Source: JAWCNN01 sp038848005 (GTDB taxonomy: Archaea; Thermoproteota; Bathyarchaeia; Bathyarchaeales; Bathycorpusculaceae). From it: 45,096 nucleotides of DNA. Under the pieces are notes generated by a model that made no database searches, was not told where the DNA came from, and saw only the letters and a program-made list of their open reading frames with translations. A program made the position numbers and the translations under genes. Below are positions 6,417 to 14,335 of this stretch, piece after piece. Each line of letters starts with the position of its first letter. The stretch's first letter is position 1. Location: the NCBI GenBank assembly GCA_038848005.1, contig JAWCNZ010000012.1, forward strand, positions 1 to 45,096, read 5' to 3'.

Positions 6417-7355
6417 ATGTTGAAGGAAGCTGTTGAGGATTACGATTTCTCTGAGGTTATGTCTGTGGACAGTCTTGTTTTGCAAATGGAGAAAGCTTGG
6501 GGTTTCACTGCTGGCAAATTAGCCATAGGCGTCAAAATCCTAGAAAAAATGGTTAAGGATAAGGAATGCGTGAAATTTCTTTCTTTTACTGGAAATCTTG
6601 TGGCTACTGGGACACGTGGCGTTTTTAAAGAGTTAGTTAAGCGTAAGCTTGTGGATGTTATCGTTACAACATGCGGGGCGCTTGACCACGACATTGCTCG
6701 AAGCTGGAGAAGCTATTATAAAGGCTCGTTTTTGATGGATGACGCTGAACTGCGCAGGCGTAAAATAAACCGTTTAGGCAATGTGCTTGTTCCCAACAAA
6801 AGCTACGGCGTAATAATTGAAAAGAAAATGCAGGAGCTTCTGCAAAGTTTATGGAAAGAAAACGTTAGGGAAACGTCGACAAGGCAACTGTGCCACGAAA
6901 TTGGAAAGCGCATATGCAACGAAACCGCCATACTTTATTGGACAGCTAAAAACGGCATACCCGTTTACGTGCCCGGCATAACCGACGGGGCTGTTGGCTA
7001 TCAGCTTTGGCTTTTCTCTCAAGACCACGATTTTAGGCTTAATTTGCTTAGGGACTCTGGAGAACTCAGCGACATCGTTTTTTCGGCGAAGAAAACCGGC
7101 GCGTTGATTGTTGGCGGTGGAATTTCGAAGCATCATACGCTTTGGTGGAACCAGTTTAAGGATGGATTGGACTACGCAGTGTATGTTTGCACTGCTGATG
7201 AGTGGGATGGTAGCCTTTCTGGCGCTAGACCGAGAGAAGCGGTTTCATGGGGGAAAATAAGCCGAAAAGCAAAAAAGGTAATGATTGAAGGCGACGCATC
7301 GTTGGTTTTGCCAATAATGGTAAGCGCGCTTATAACGAGGTTGTCACGTTCGTGA
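6417..7355 (+). CDS. dys: Deoxyhypusine synthase, 312 aa
   Basis: The enzyme transfers the aminobutyl group of spermidine to a lysine of aIF5A, the first step of hypusine formation. The NAD-dependent Rossmann-like fold is complete, and the signature Ser-Gly-Ala-Arg-Pro-x-Glu-Ala-Val-Ser-Trp-Gly-Lys carries the catalytic Lys280. Gly-Gly-Gly-Ile-Ser-Lys-His-His (239-240) retains the conserved active-site histidine, and the Asp-Gly-Ser block before the signature is preserved. A strong Shine-Dalgarno (TGGAGGTT at 6400-6407) precedes ATG 6417. The 3' end overlaps that of a DHS-like paralogue by 26 bp. Confidence 0.92.
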   Translation: MLKEAVEDYDFSEVMSVDSLVLQMEKAWGFTAGKLAIGVKILEKMVKDKECVKFLSFTGNLVATGTRGVFKELVKRKLVDVIVTTCGALDHDIARSWRSYYKGSFLMDDAELRRRKINRLGNVLVPNKSYGVIIEKKMQELLQSLWKENVRETSTRQLCHEIGKRICNETAILYWTAKNGIPVYVPGITDGAVGYQLWLFSQDHDFRLNLLRDSGELSDIVFSAKKTGALIVGGGISKHHTLWWNQFKDGLDYAVYVCTADEWDGSLSGARPREAVSWGKISRKAKKVMIEGDASLVLPIMVSALITRLSRS

Positions 7356-8400
7356 AAAGCCATGAAAGGTCGGGAGCGCTTCTCTTGATTTTTACTCTTT
7401 CGCAGAGCGTATGTGTTATTAGCGGTAGGGCGATGGTTGCGTCGCAGTAAACTGTCACTCTTTTTCCTTCGCTGTGGATTTTGCCCCAGCTTATGGCTTC
7501 TTCTAGGGTGCAGCCCGACAAGCCGCCCCACTGCGGGGAATCCGTTGTGATTTGAATGGCGTACTTATGCGGGTAGTAATATTCTTTTACGCTTTGGCGC
7601 ATGTAGCCCTCTCTTCCAAGCACGCCTTTATCCATTGTTTTAGGTGAGACTGAAATTGCTATGAGTTGTGTGTAGTCTTTTGGTACGCCTCCGCCGATGT
7701 ATATGACGCCTATATCCTTTGATTTTTCGCCTATACTTACGAATTGGTCGAATTCTTTCACTTGGTCTAGTAAGATTGTGTGTCCCTTGTTTTTCGCCAT
7801 TAAGAAGACTTCGCCGTAGGCGCTGTCTGTTATTGCCGGGCAGAATATGGGCACATTGTTTTCAGCTGCAACGGCGGCTATGCTTTTTATTCCTTTTTTG
7901 TTTAGCCATTTGCCCAGCAAATATAGGTATTCCATTGAGGAGTATGTGAAATCGGTTTTTAGGGTTAAGGTGAATTCGGTTAGGAGTTCTTCCATTTGCC
8001 TATAATCGGATTCTCTTCCGTAAACGTCGTAGTAACGGTTTATGTCCGCCCTTACAAGTTCAGCGTCGTTTACGTACGGCGAGCCTTGCCAGTAGCCAAA
8101 TCCCATAGCGTCAACAATGTCTTCTGAAACGTTTGCGCCTGTTGAAACCAGCACGTCTATGAAGTGGTTTTCAATAAGCCAATTAACGATTTTCCATTGT
8201 CCAGCGGTGCTCATGGAACCGGCAAAACCCATAATTATTGTTAAATCCTTTTGTTTCAGCATTTCCTCCCAAACTTCAACCGCTTCACCTAGTTTTCTGC
8301 CTTGATAGGCGGTTCTGCTCATTTCCGCCAAAAGCGTGGATATACTTTTTTCTTTAACTTCTATGGGTTCAACTTTTTTGCTGAAATAATGGGTTGTCAT
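7330..8400 (-). CDS. Deoxyhypusine-synthase-like protein (homospermidine-synthase-like clade), 356 aa
   Basis: This is a second DHS-fold enzyme. The lysine block Glu-Glu-Ala-Ile-Ser-Trp-Gly-Lys (Lys307) is intact. However, the conserved His-His after Gly-Gly-Gly becomes Asp-Tyr, and the Asp-Gly-Ser-Asp-Ser segment that binds spermidine is replaced by Asp-Ser-Pro-Gln-Trp-Gly-Gly. NAD-dependent aminoalkyl transfer is likely, but the acceptor or donor probably differs from that of true DHS; related proteins are annotated as homospermidine biosynthesis enzymes. ATG 8400 is chosen because a GAAAGAGGCG ribosome-binding site sits just upstream. An upstream in-frame start at 8457 would add 19 basic, poorly conserved residues. 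It converges with, and overlaps, the true DHS gene. Confidence 0.8.
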   Translation of the reverse strand: MTTHYFSKKVEPIEVKEKSISTLLAEMSRTAYQGRKLGEAVEVWEEMLKQKDLTIIMGFAGSMSTAGQWKIVNWLIENHFIDVLVSTGANVSEDIVDAMGFGYWQGSPYVNDAELVRADINRYYDVYGRESDYRQMEELLTEFTLTLKTDFTYSSMEYLYLLGKWLNKKGIKSIAAVAAENNVPIFCPAITDSAYGEVFLMAKNKGHTILLDQVKEFDQFVSIGEKSKDIGVIYIGGGVPKDYTQLIAISVSPKTMDKGVLGREGYMRQSVKEYYYPHKYAIQITTDSPQWGGLSGCTLEEAISWGKIHSEGKRVTVYCDATIALPLITHTLCERVKIKRSAPDLSWLFTNVTTSL

Positions 8401-8541
8401 TGTTGTTCGCCTCTTTCCTTTATGGGTGAAAGGATGCAGTATATGAGGGTTTTGCACTCTTAAACGGCATTAAACGTTTGGAAACTGCTAAATGCAACGA
8501 TGACGAAAATTCAACTGCAAAAGACGAGGAGATGAAAAACT

Positions 8542-9210
8542 GTGATTTCAAGGGAAGAGCTGGCTAAAATGATTGATTCCACGCTTGTTAAGGCTGACGC
8601 TGCAAAAAGCGAAATTGAAAAACTCTGTATGGAAGCAATCCAATACGGGTTTCACTGCGTCGCCGTAAACCCAACATACGTGAAGTTCGCCGCTTCGCTT
8701 CTTAAAGGCTCAAACGTTAAAGTTTGCTCAACAGTTGGTTTTCCCTTCGGCGTTTCGCTGCCGGAAGTTAAAGCTTTTGAAGCCGTTAAAGCCGTTGAAG
8801 ACGGTGCAGAAGAGTTAGATATGGTAATCAACATAGGCGCTTTAAAATCCGGCGATTACGAAGCCGTAAAACGGGACATCGCCGCAGTTGTGGACGTAAA
8901 ACGCATTTCCAAAGAGATAATAGTTAAGGTTATTATTGAAACGCCCATTTTAACCCGTGAAGAAAAGGTGGTGGCGTGCAAACTTGCGAAGGAAGCCAAA
9001 GCGGACTTCGTTAAAACTTCAACTGGCTTTTTCGGTGGGAAAGCAACTGTTGAAGACATAAGGCTGATGAGGGAAGCTGTCGGCGAAAGCATGGGCGTTA
9101 AAGCGGCAGGCGGAATCCGAACATACGCTGATGCAATAGCCATGATAAAAGCGGGAGCAAACCGCATAGGAACAAGCACAGCAAAAACAATAATTCAAGA
9201 AGCGCCTTAA
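8542..9210 (+). CDS. deoC: Deoxyribose-phosphate aldolase, 222 aa
   Basis: A class I aldolase cleaving 2-deoxyribose 5-phosphate to glyceraldehyde 3-phosphate and acetaldehyde in nucleoside catabolism. The TIM-barrel signatures are all visible: Glu-Leu-Asp93-Met-Val-Ile-Asn, the Schiff-base Val-Lys158-Thr-Ser-Thr-Gly-Phe, and Val-Lys187-Ala-Ala-Gly-Gly-Ile-Arg. The length is typical for archaeal DeoC. The start is GTG 8542, preceded by GAGGAGATG. It converges on argS with a 3-nt gap. Confidence 0.95.
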   Translation: MISREELAKMIDSTLVKADAAKSEIEKLCMEAIQYGFHCVAVNPTYVKFAASLLKGSNVKVCSTVGFPFGVSLPEVKAFEAVKAVEDGAEELDMVINIGALKSGDYEAVKRDIAAVVDVKRISKEIIVKVIIETPILTREEKVVACKLAKEAKADFVKTSTGFFGGKATVEDIRLMREAVGESMGVKAAGGIRTYADAIAMIKAGANRIGTSTAKTIIQEAP

Positions 9211-9213
9211 CTG

Positions 9214-11178
9214 TTACATTTTTTCTGGTGCTGTTATGCCTATTATGTTAAGTGCGTTTCTCAGCGTTATTCTTGCTGCGTCTACAAGGGCAAGTCTTGC
9301 GTCGCTGAGCCCTTTTGGTTCAGCCTTAATTACGGGATAGGCGTTGTAGAAAGTGTTGAATTTGTCGGCTAGGGCGTTGGCGTAATCGGCAATCATGTTT
9401 GGCTTTAGGAATTCCGTTGCTTCTATGAAGGTTTCTGGAAAGTTTGCCAAAGCCAAAACAATTTCATTCTCGATTTTTTCCTTCAAAAGTTCGTAAGCGG
9501 GATTTTCTGGTTTTCTCGATGCTTTTCGCAGTATGCTGCAAGCCCTCGCATGAGTGTATTGTATATAAGGCGCACTGTTCCTTTCGAAGTTTAGGACTCG
9601 TTCCCATGCGAACTCCACGGGTTTGGCTGGGTCAACCTCCACCAAAGCGTAACGCACAGCGCCCACGCCGACAAAATCCGCAATTTTTCTCTTCTCCTCC
9701 TCGGACAACTGCGGCGAACGTTTTGAAACTTCTTTGTAGGCGCGTTCCACAGCCTCGTCGATAACCTCATCAAGCGTTATGTAGCGTCCACGTCTGCTTG
9801 ACATTTTATAGCCTGGAAGCGTAACAAGGTTGTAGGCAAAATGCGTAAGTCCATCAGCTTTTTCGCCATAGCCCAAAGCATACAAAGCAATTTTCAGCTG
9901 CAGCTGCGCTAGGGTTTGCTCCATGCCTATAACGTTGATTAGTTTTTCTGCTTTTTCAAACTTCCATAAAGTGTAGGCAATGTCCCGTGTCGTGTAAAGC
10001 GTTGTGCCATCCGCACGCATAAGCGTTAACGATGGAACTTCATAATCCTCTCTTAAACCAAGTTTCGCTTTGAGGCGAAAGTCTCGAACGGCTCTTTCAG
10101 CGTCAAACTCCAAAACTCCGCCCAAAACAGAAACGTACGGCGTCTCCCGCAGTTTTTGCAGAGTTTCCGTAACACGGTTGCTCCAAACAAAATCGCTTTC
10201 CCAATCCCAAGAATCATAAAAAACGCCTATTCTGCCTAGCGTTTCCCTAAAACCTTCAAGACATATTTCACTAACCTCTCTTATTAGGCTTTTAGCCTCC
10301 TCATCGCCCATTTCATAAGCCCTATTCAGCCCGTTAACCTCGCTTTCTGGGTCAACGTCCTCGCTTATTTTGGCGAGAAGCTTCTCGAAAAGCTCTGGAA
10401 AACGCTCTTTCAACTCCACAGCCACGGACATCCAATCAGCCAATTCGCGGTTTATCTTGGCAATTTCCTCATTTGCCGAAACGCTTTTCGCACTTTCAAG
10501 CTCCCTTTTTAGGCGGTTTATTTCGACGAGGCAACTGGTTATGGTGTAGATTTTGCCGATGAAATGGTCAGGTTTACCTTCAGGTTTGGGTTTCCCCAAC
10601 TTTTTATATCCATAGGCGACGACTGCCGTTTGACGTCCAACGTCATCCACGTAATAATGGCGGAAAACCACGTGTCCCCTAGCCTTGAGCATACGCGCAA
10701 CAGCGTCGCCCAACATGGGGTTTCTGGCTTGACCAATATGTATTGGATGAAGCGGGTTAACGCTTGTATGTTCAACAATAACCTTCAAAGGCTTTTCAAC
10801 CTTAACAAAACCGTAATTCACATCCAATCGCCTAACAGACTTTATGGTTAAAGCCGAAAACTTTGCGAAATTAACATAAAAGTTTATGTAGCCTCCAGCT
10901 GAAGCCACACGCTCAATTAAAGAAAACTTTGACTTGTCTATGGCTTCAACTAAGCTTTCAGCCAAAACGTGTGGTTTTTCGCCAACATTTTTAGAGAGTT
11001 CAAAACATAGGGAAGAGGCTAATTGACCAAAATCTGTACTTGGCGGCTTCTCAAATTTTAAAGGTTCAACTTGAATTTGTGGAAAGCGTCTTTTCAAAGC
11101 GTCCTCTAAAACGCTTTTGCATTCAAGCCGAAACGCGGCGAAGGGATTTTCTGAAACCATTTTTGGCTCTCCGTTCAT
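9214..11178 (-). CDS. argS: Arginyl-tRNA synthetase, 654 aa
   Basis: Class I aminoacyl-tRNA synthetase charging tRNA-Arg (two such tRNAs lie in this window). The N-terminal additional domain (about 1-115) is followed by a HIGH-type His-Ile-Gly-Gln motif at about residue 146, the Rossmann core with an inserted helical region (about 215-300), a KMSKS-like Lys-Met-Ser-Ser-Arg near 470, and a C-terminal DALR anticodon-binding helical bundle. ATG 11178 gives a full-length protein; an internal Met at residue 7 is an alternative. It is divergent from the histone-deacetylase-family gene across about 57 bp. Confidence 0.95.
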   Translation of the reverse strand: MNGEPKMVSENPFAAFRLECKSVLEDALKRRFPQIQVEPLKFEKPPSTDFGQLASSLCFELSKNVGEKPHVLAESLVEAIDKSKFSLIERVASAGGYINFYVNFAKFSALTIKSVRRLDVNYGFVKVEKPLKVIVEHTSVNPLHPIHIGQARNPMLGDAVARMLKARGHVVFRHYYVDDVGRQTAVVAYGYKKLGKPKPEGKPDHFIGKIYTITSCLVEINRLKRELESAKSVSANEEIAKINRELADWMSVAVELKERFPELFEKLLAKISEDVDPESEVNGLNRAYEMGDEEAKSLIREVSEICLEGFRETLGRIGVFYDSWDWESDFVWSNRVTETLQKLRETPYVSVLGGVLEFDAERAVRDFRLKAKLGLREDYEVPSLTLMRADGTTLYTTRDIAYTLWKFEKAEKLINVIGMEQTLAQLQLKIALYALGYGEKADGLTHFAYNLVTLPGYKMSSRRGRYITLDEVIDEAVERAYKEVSKRSPQLSEEEKRKIADFVGVGAVRYALVEVDPAKPVEFAWERVLNFERNSAPYIQYTHARACSILRKASRKPENPAYELLKEKIENEIVLALANFPETFIEATEFLKPNMIADYANALADKFNTFYNAYPVIKAEPKGLSDARLALVDAARITLRNALNIIGITAPEKM

Positions 11179-11235
11179 GCAATCTTTTTAGGGCTGAAGT
11201 TCTATTTTAACTTGAAATATGCAAGTGTGAAACAC

Positions 11236-12087
11236 ATGAAAACAAAAATAATCTTTTCAGAAAAATGCCTAAACTATGGTTTTTCACACATAGAAGGACC
11301 AGCCAGAGTTAAAAAAGCCTATGAAATTTTAAAGGGAAAAGGCTACGAATTTCTAACGCCAGAACCAGCCGCAGAAGAAGACCTTCTGAGGGTTCACGAC
11401 GCCGAGTATTTATGGAATTTGAAGAAAGGATTTGTGGAAGATGTTGACACTCCAGCCTACGAAAACATTTACGAATATGCAAGGCTTTCCGCAGGCGCGG
11501 CCATTTTAGCAGCCGAGGTTAATGGTTTTTCGCTTATGAGACCGCCCGGGCATCATGCTGGAAAAAACGGCGTTGCCTTAGGCGCATACACGAGAGGTTT
11601 CTGTTATCTGAACAACATTGCCATAGCGGTGAAACACATGAACAAGCCAACATTAATATTGGATGTTGATGGACACCACGGAAACGGCACGCAAGAAATT
11701 TTCTTTAAAGACGAAAACGTAGTGTATGTTTCGCTTCACCGTTACCCGCATTATCCTGGAACGGGAAACCGTTCTGAGGCAAACTGTCTAAACTTTCCAT
11801 TATGGGCGGATTGTGGAGAAGATGTGTACCTGAAAACTTTGGATGAAGCCTTAGGTATGGTTGACGTGGACAAGTTTGAGGTTGTTGCTGTTTCTGCTGG
11901 GTTTGATGCTCACGTTGGAGATTTAGCCTCGCTTGGCTTAACCGAAAATGCATACAAAGAAATGGGAAAGCGTTTGGCATCATTAAACAAGCCTACATTT
12001 TTCGTTTTAGAAGGCGGCTACAACGGCGAAAACGTTGGAAGAGACATAGATGCGCTGTTAAAGGGGTTTGAAGCGATAAGTTTTTAA
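11236..12087 (+). CDS. Histone-deacetylase-family zinc amidohydrolase (paralogue 1), 283 aa
   Basis: A zinc-dependent deacetylase/amidohydrolase of the HDAC/AcuC/acetylpolyamine class. Seen: Arg-Pro-Pro-Gly-His-His-Ala (catalytic His pair), Asp-Val-Asp-Gly-His-His-Gly-Asn-Gly-Thr (zinc Asp and His), Ala-Gly-Phe-Asp-Ala-His (third zinc ligand) and Leu-Glu-Gly-Gly-Tyr. ATG 11236 is chosen because the preceding in-frame TTG at 11212 adds only eight weak residues. The protein is compact and lacks the loops of eukaryotic HDACs. The substrate could be acetylated protein, acetylpolyamine or another amide. A second paralogue is at 20865-21929. Confidence 0.88.
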   Translation: MKTKIIFSEKCLNYGFSHIEGPARVKKAYEILKGKGYEFLTPEPAAEEDLLRVHDAEYLWNLKKGFVEDVDTPAYENIYEYARLSAGAAILAAEVNGFSLMRPPGHHAGKNGVALGAYTRGFCYLNNIAIAVKHMNKPTLILDVDGHHGNGTQEIFFKDENVVYVSLHRYPHYPGTGNRSEANCLNFPLWADCGEDVYLKTLDEALGMVDVDKFEVVAVSAGFDAHVGDLASLGLTENAYKEMGKRLASLNKPTFFVLEGGYNGENVGRDIDALLKGFEAISF

Positions 12088-12123
12088 ATTTCTCAAAATA
12101 TTTTCGCCAAGTGGGGAATTTTC

Positions 12124-13497
12124 ATGGCTGAGATAAAGGAAGTTCCTTCCCCAATCAGCCGTTTCGAACGTATAGGCGCACACACGCATATTAAGGGTTT
12201 AGGATTAGACAAGAATCTTAAGGCTGTCAAGGTTAAGGATGGCATGGTTGGTCAGGAAAAAGCCAGAGAAGCCGCTGGCTTAGTGGTTCAGATGATTAAG
12301 GAGGGTAAGCTCAGCGGAAAAACTGTGATTTTAGCTGGACCGCCGGGTACAGGTAAAACCGCTATTGCTGTGGCTATATCTAAAGAGTTAGGTGCTAATG
12401 TGCCTTTCATTCAGATGAGCGGAAGCGAAATCTACAGCAGCGAACGTAAAAAAACAGAGGTTTTAATTGAGGCTATTCGGAAATGCATCGGCGTTGAAAT
12501 ACATGAAATGCGCAAAGTGTATGAAGGCGAAGTTGTAAGCGTTGATATACGCACAACCTCCCACCCATACAATCCCTACCAGAAAATCCCCGAAAGCGTA
12601 AGAATAACATTGAAAACCACAAAACAAGAAAAAACCATTGAAGCTGGCGCCTCCATTGCACAGCAAATAATCCAGCAGGGAATAACTGAAGGACACGTTA
12701 TCCAAATTGATGCTGAAACTGGGAGAGTTGCAAACCTCGGTTTAAGCCTTGAAAGTGCAAAGGGCAAAACTTACGATGTTGACACAAGTCAAAAAATTCC
12801 AAGACCAACAGGCGACGTTTTAAAAGAAAAGGAATTTGTTTACTCGCTTACGTTGGCTGATTTGGACGAAATTAACGCAAAACAGCGGTCAGGCGGCTTT
12901 TTCTCGTTGTTTTTCGGAGGTTCAGAATCGAAGGAAATAGACACAGAAGTGCGCATGGCAGTGGACCAACAAGTAAAGGAATGGGTGGATTCTGGAAAAG
13001 CTTTCATCCACCCAGGCGTCTTATTCATCGACGACAGCCACCTGCTGGATTTAGAAGCCTTCAGCTTTCTGGGAAGAGCATTAGAAAGCGAACTTGTCCC
13101 AATAATTATTTTGGCGACAAACCGTGGCGTAACAACAATTCGCGGCACGGACGTGAAAAGCCCAATGGGTTTCCCATTAGACCTTTTAGACCGCTCAGTG
13201 ATAATCGCCACAAACGAGTATGACAGAGAAAGCATAAGAGAAATCCTAACTATAAGAGCCAGAGAAGAAAAAGTAACCATAGAAAACGACGCATTAGAAA
13301 AACTGACAGAAATCGGCGTAAAATCTTCACTTAGATATGCAGTACAACTTCTAAGCCTAGCCGCCCAAAACGCAACAGCCATGAAACACAAATCCGTCAC
13401 GCTAGAAGACGTGGAAAGAGTAGACTCGTTATTCATGGATGTAAGCGAAGCCACAGAACACCTAAGAAAATACGAAGAAAAACTCCTATACCATTAA
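12124..13497 (+). CDS. TIP49/RuvB-like AAA+ ATPase with variant Walker B, 457 aa
   Basis: Archaeal homologue of the RuvBL1/RuvBL2 (Pontin/Reptin) hexameric ATPases. Walker A Gly-Pro-Pro-Gly-Thr-Gly-Lys-Thr is at 72-79. The OB-like insertion domain spans about residues 125-270, and the C-terminal AAA lid has Arg-Tyr-Ala-Val-Gln-Leu-Leu (sensor 2 region). The Walker B reads Phe-Ile-Asp-Asp-Ser-His (301-306), so the catalytic glutamate of Asp-Glu-Val-His is an aspartate. It has its own intergenic start region, and the ATG is 37 nt after the preceding deacetylase-family gene, so the two may be cotranscribed. Confidence 0.92.
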   Translation: MAEIKEVPSPISRFERIGAHTHIKGLGLDKNLKAVKVKDGMVGQEKAREAAGLVVQMIKEGKLSGKTVILAGPPGTGKTAIAVAISKELGANVPFIQMSGSEIYSSERKKTEVLIEAIRKCIGVEIHEMRKVYEGEVVSVDIRTTSHPYNPYQKIPESVRITLKTTKQEKTIEAGASIAQQIIQQGITEGHVIQIDAETGRVANLGLSLESAKGKTYDVDTSQKIPRPTGDVLKEKEFVYSLTLADLDEINAKQRSGGFFSLFFGGSESKEIDTEVRMAVDQQVKEWVDSGKAFIHPGVLFIDDSHLLDLEAFSFLGRALESELVPIIILATNRGVTTIRGTDVKSPMGFPLDLLDRSVIIATNEYDRESIREILTIRAREEKVTIENDALEKLTEIGVKSSLRYAVQLLSLAAQNATAMKHKSVTLEDVERVDSLFMDVSEATEHLRKYEEKLLYH

Positions 13498-13596
13498 CCA
13501 GCGTTTCCCCACATGAAATGCTAGGTTATTTATTACAAACTATTGTAAACGATGTTTTGGCGGGCCCGAGGGGATTTGAACCCCTGTTCTCCGGCT

Positions 13597-13613
13597 TTCT
13601 CCTTTTTGGGCGT
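13597..13613 (-). other. tRNA-Arg(CCG) intron 2, canonical site 37/38, 17 nt
   Basis: Exon CTCC (positions 32-35) pairs with GGAG near the intron 3' end. Bulges GGA and AAA are each cut after the second base, leaving A38 to start the last exon. The intron has only a loop, with no second helix, so this is a relaxed bulge-helix-bulge. Confidence 0.85.
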
Positions 13614-13621
13614 CCGGAGGC

Positions 13622-13639
13622 TTGCGCACTTTGTAAGTT
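13622..13639 (-). other. tRNA-Arg(CCG) intron 1, noncanonical site 29/30, 18 nt
   Basis: Read on the minus strand, exon bases GCGC (positions 24-27) pair with GCGC at the intron end, forming the 4-bp central helix. The flanking 3-nt bulges are CGA and AAG, each cut after the second base. The intron interior folds as ACTT-ACA-AAGT. This is a textbook bulge-helix-bulge inside the anticodon stem. The intron contains CTTACAA, which mimics a Val(TAC) anticodon loop and misleads a first reading. Confidence 0.88.
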
Positions 13640-13711
13640 CGGCGCCTTAATCCATACTGGGCTACGGGCCCGTCTGGGCTAAATTGGGTTGTGCTTGTGT
13701 AAAATTGGTTG

Positions 13712-14212
13712 TTATGTTTCGATTAGTTCTTCGTTTATCCACCAAGCTTTTTTCTTTCCTGATTTTTCTGCGGCGTAGTATTTTATTATGGGTTTTCCAA
13801 GTTGTTTTTTGGAGTTTTTCTCTATTTTTCTTAGTCTGTTTAGGATGAGCCATCTGTTTGTTTTTAGGTATTCTGCCAGTTCTGGTGTGGTTGCGCCTTT
13901 GTAGTGGAGGAGATAATCTATGATTTTGTGGTCTATTTCGTCTGTGCAGAAAATGTGTGGATTTGTTTTTTCACGTTCGTATGTGAGGAGTTCCAAATCT
14001 GCAAGGTACTTTCTTATTTCTGAGAGTTCGTGTTCCACTTTGCCGAGTCTTTCTTCAAGCTCTAAAATTTTGTCTGGTTTGGGTGTTTTTTGGAGTTTTT
14101 CGGTTATGGCGTCTCTGATAAAGTTGCTTCTTTCACCTTCTGGAATTCGCAGTAGCATTTCTTTGTAGACTTCTTCGGGTAATTTGATGGATACTGCCCT
14201 AAACTTCTCCAT
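13712..14212 (-). CDS. Ribbon-helix-helix / winged-helix DNA-binding regulator, 166 aa
   Basis: The N-terminal about 45 residues (Arg-Ala-Val-Ser-Ile-Lys-Leu-Pro-Glu-Glu then Glu-Arg-Ser-Asn-Phe-Ile-Arg-Asp-Ala-Ile) form a MetJ/CopG-type ribbon-helix-helix. A coiled coil with leucine heptads follows (about 50-85), then a predicted helix-turn-helix (Ala-Thr-Thr-Pro-Glu-Leu-Ala-Glu-Tyr-Leu, about 110-135) and a basic tail. ATG 14212 has TTAGGGGAC about 8 nt upstream, better than the ORF start at 14230. It is monocistronic, beside the tRNA-Arg(CCG). A DNA-binding regulator is likely; its target is unknown. Confidence 0.75.
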   Translation of the reverse strand: MEKFRAVSIKLPEEVYKEMLLRIPEGERSNFIRDAITEKLQKTPKPDKILELEERLGKVEHELSEIRKYLADLELLTYEREKTNPHIFCTDEIDHKIIDYLLHYKGATTPELAEYLKTNRWLILNRLRKIEKNSKKQLGKPIIKYYAAEKSGKKKAWWINEELIET

Positions 14213-14335
14213 GAAATTGTCCCCTAACATTTAATGCAGAACCTTTATTTATTTCGCATCTTCGGTAACGAGACCTTTAGCAAAACCCTTAACTTTTCGC
14301 TCTGCATTTTGTTGGATTCGGTGAAAGGTGATGGT

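Larger units (their letters stand above)
13558..13671 (-). tRNA. tRNA-Arg (anticodon CCG) interrupted by two small introns
   Basis: The acceptor GGGCCCG (5' end at 13671) pairs with CGGGCCC, the T arm is AGGGG-TTCAAAT-CCCCT, and CCA is encoded at 13558-13560. The unspliced sequence cannot form an anticodon stem. Removing an 18-nt intron between positions 29 and 30 and a 17-nt intron between 37 and 38 gives stem CCGGC/GCCGG and loop CTCCGGA, anticodon CCG, with a 76-nt mature body. Both introns fit archaeal splicing-endonuclease bulge-helix-bulge geometry (see the intron entries). The mature form closely resembles the tRNA-Arg(GCG) at 1978. Confidence 0.9.

Noticed and set aside
8460..8541. 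Box C/D-like sequence (CGATGACGA) before deoC
   Set aside because: It does not match the RTGATGA box C and no paired box D with C'/D' spacing is visible.
13622..13639. A Val(TAC)-type anticodon loop (CTTACAA) in the interrupted tRNA
   Set aside because: The flanking bases cannot pair as an anticodon stem with any downstream segment, while the segment fits exactly as an intron with a bulge-helix-bulge. The spliced product is tRNA-Arg(CCG).
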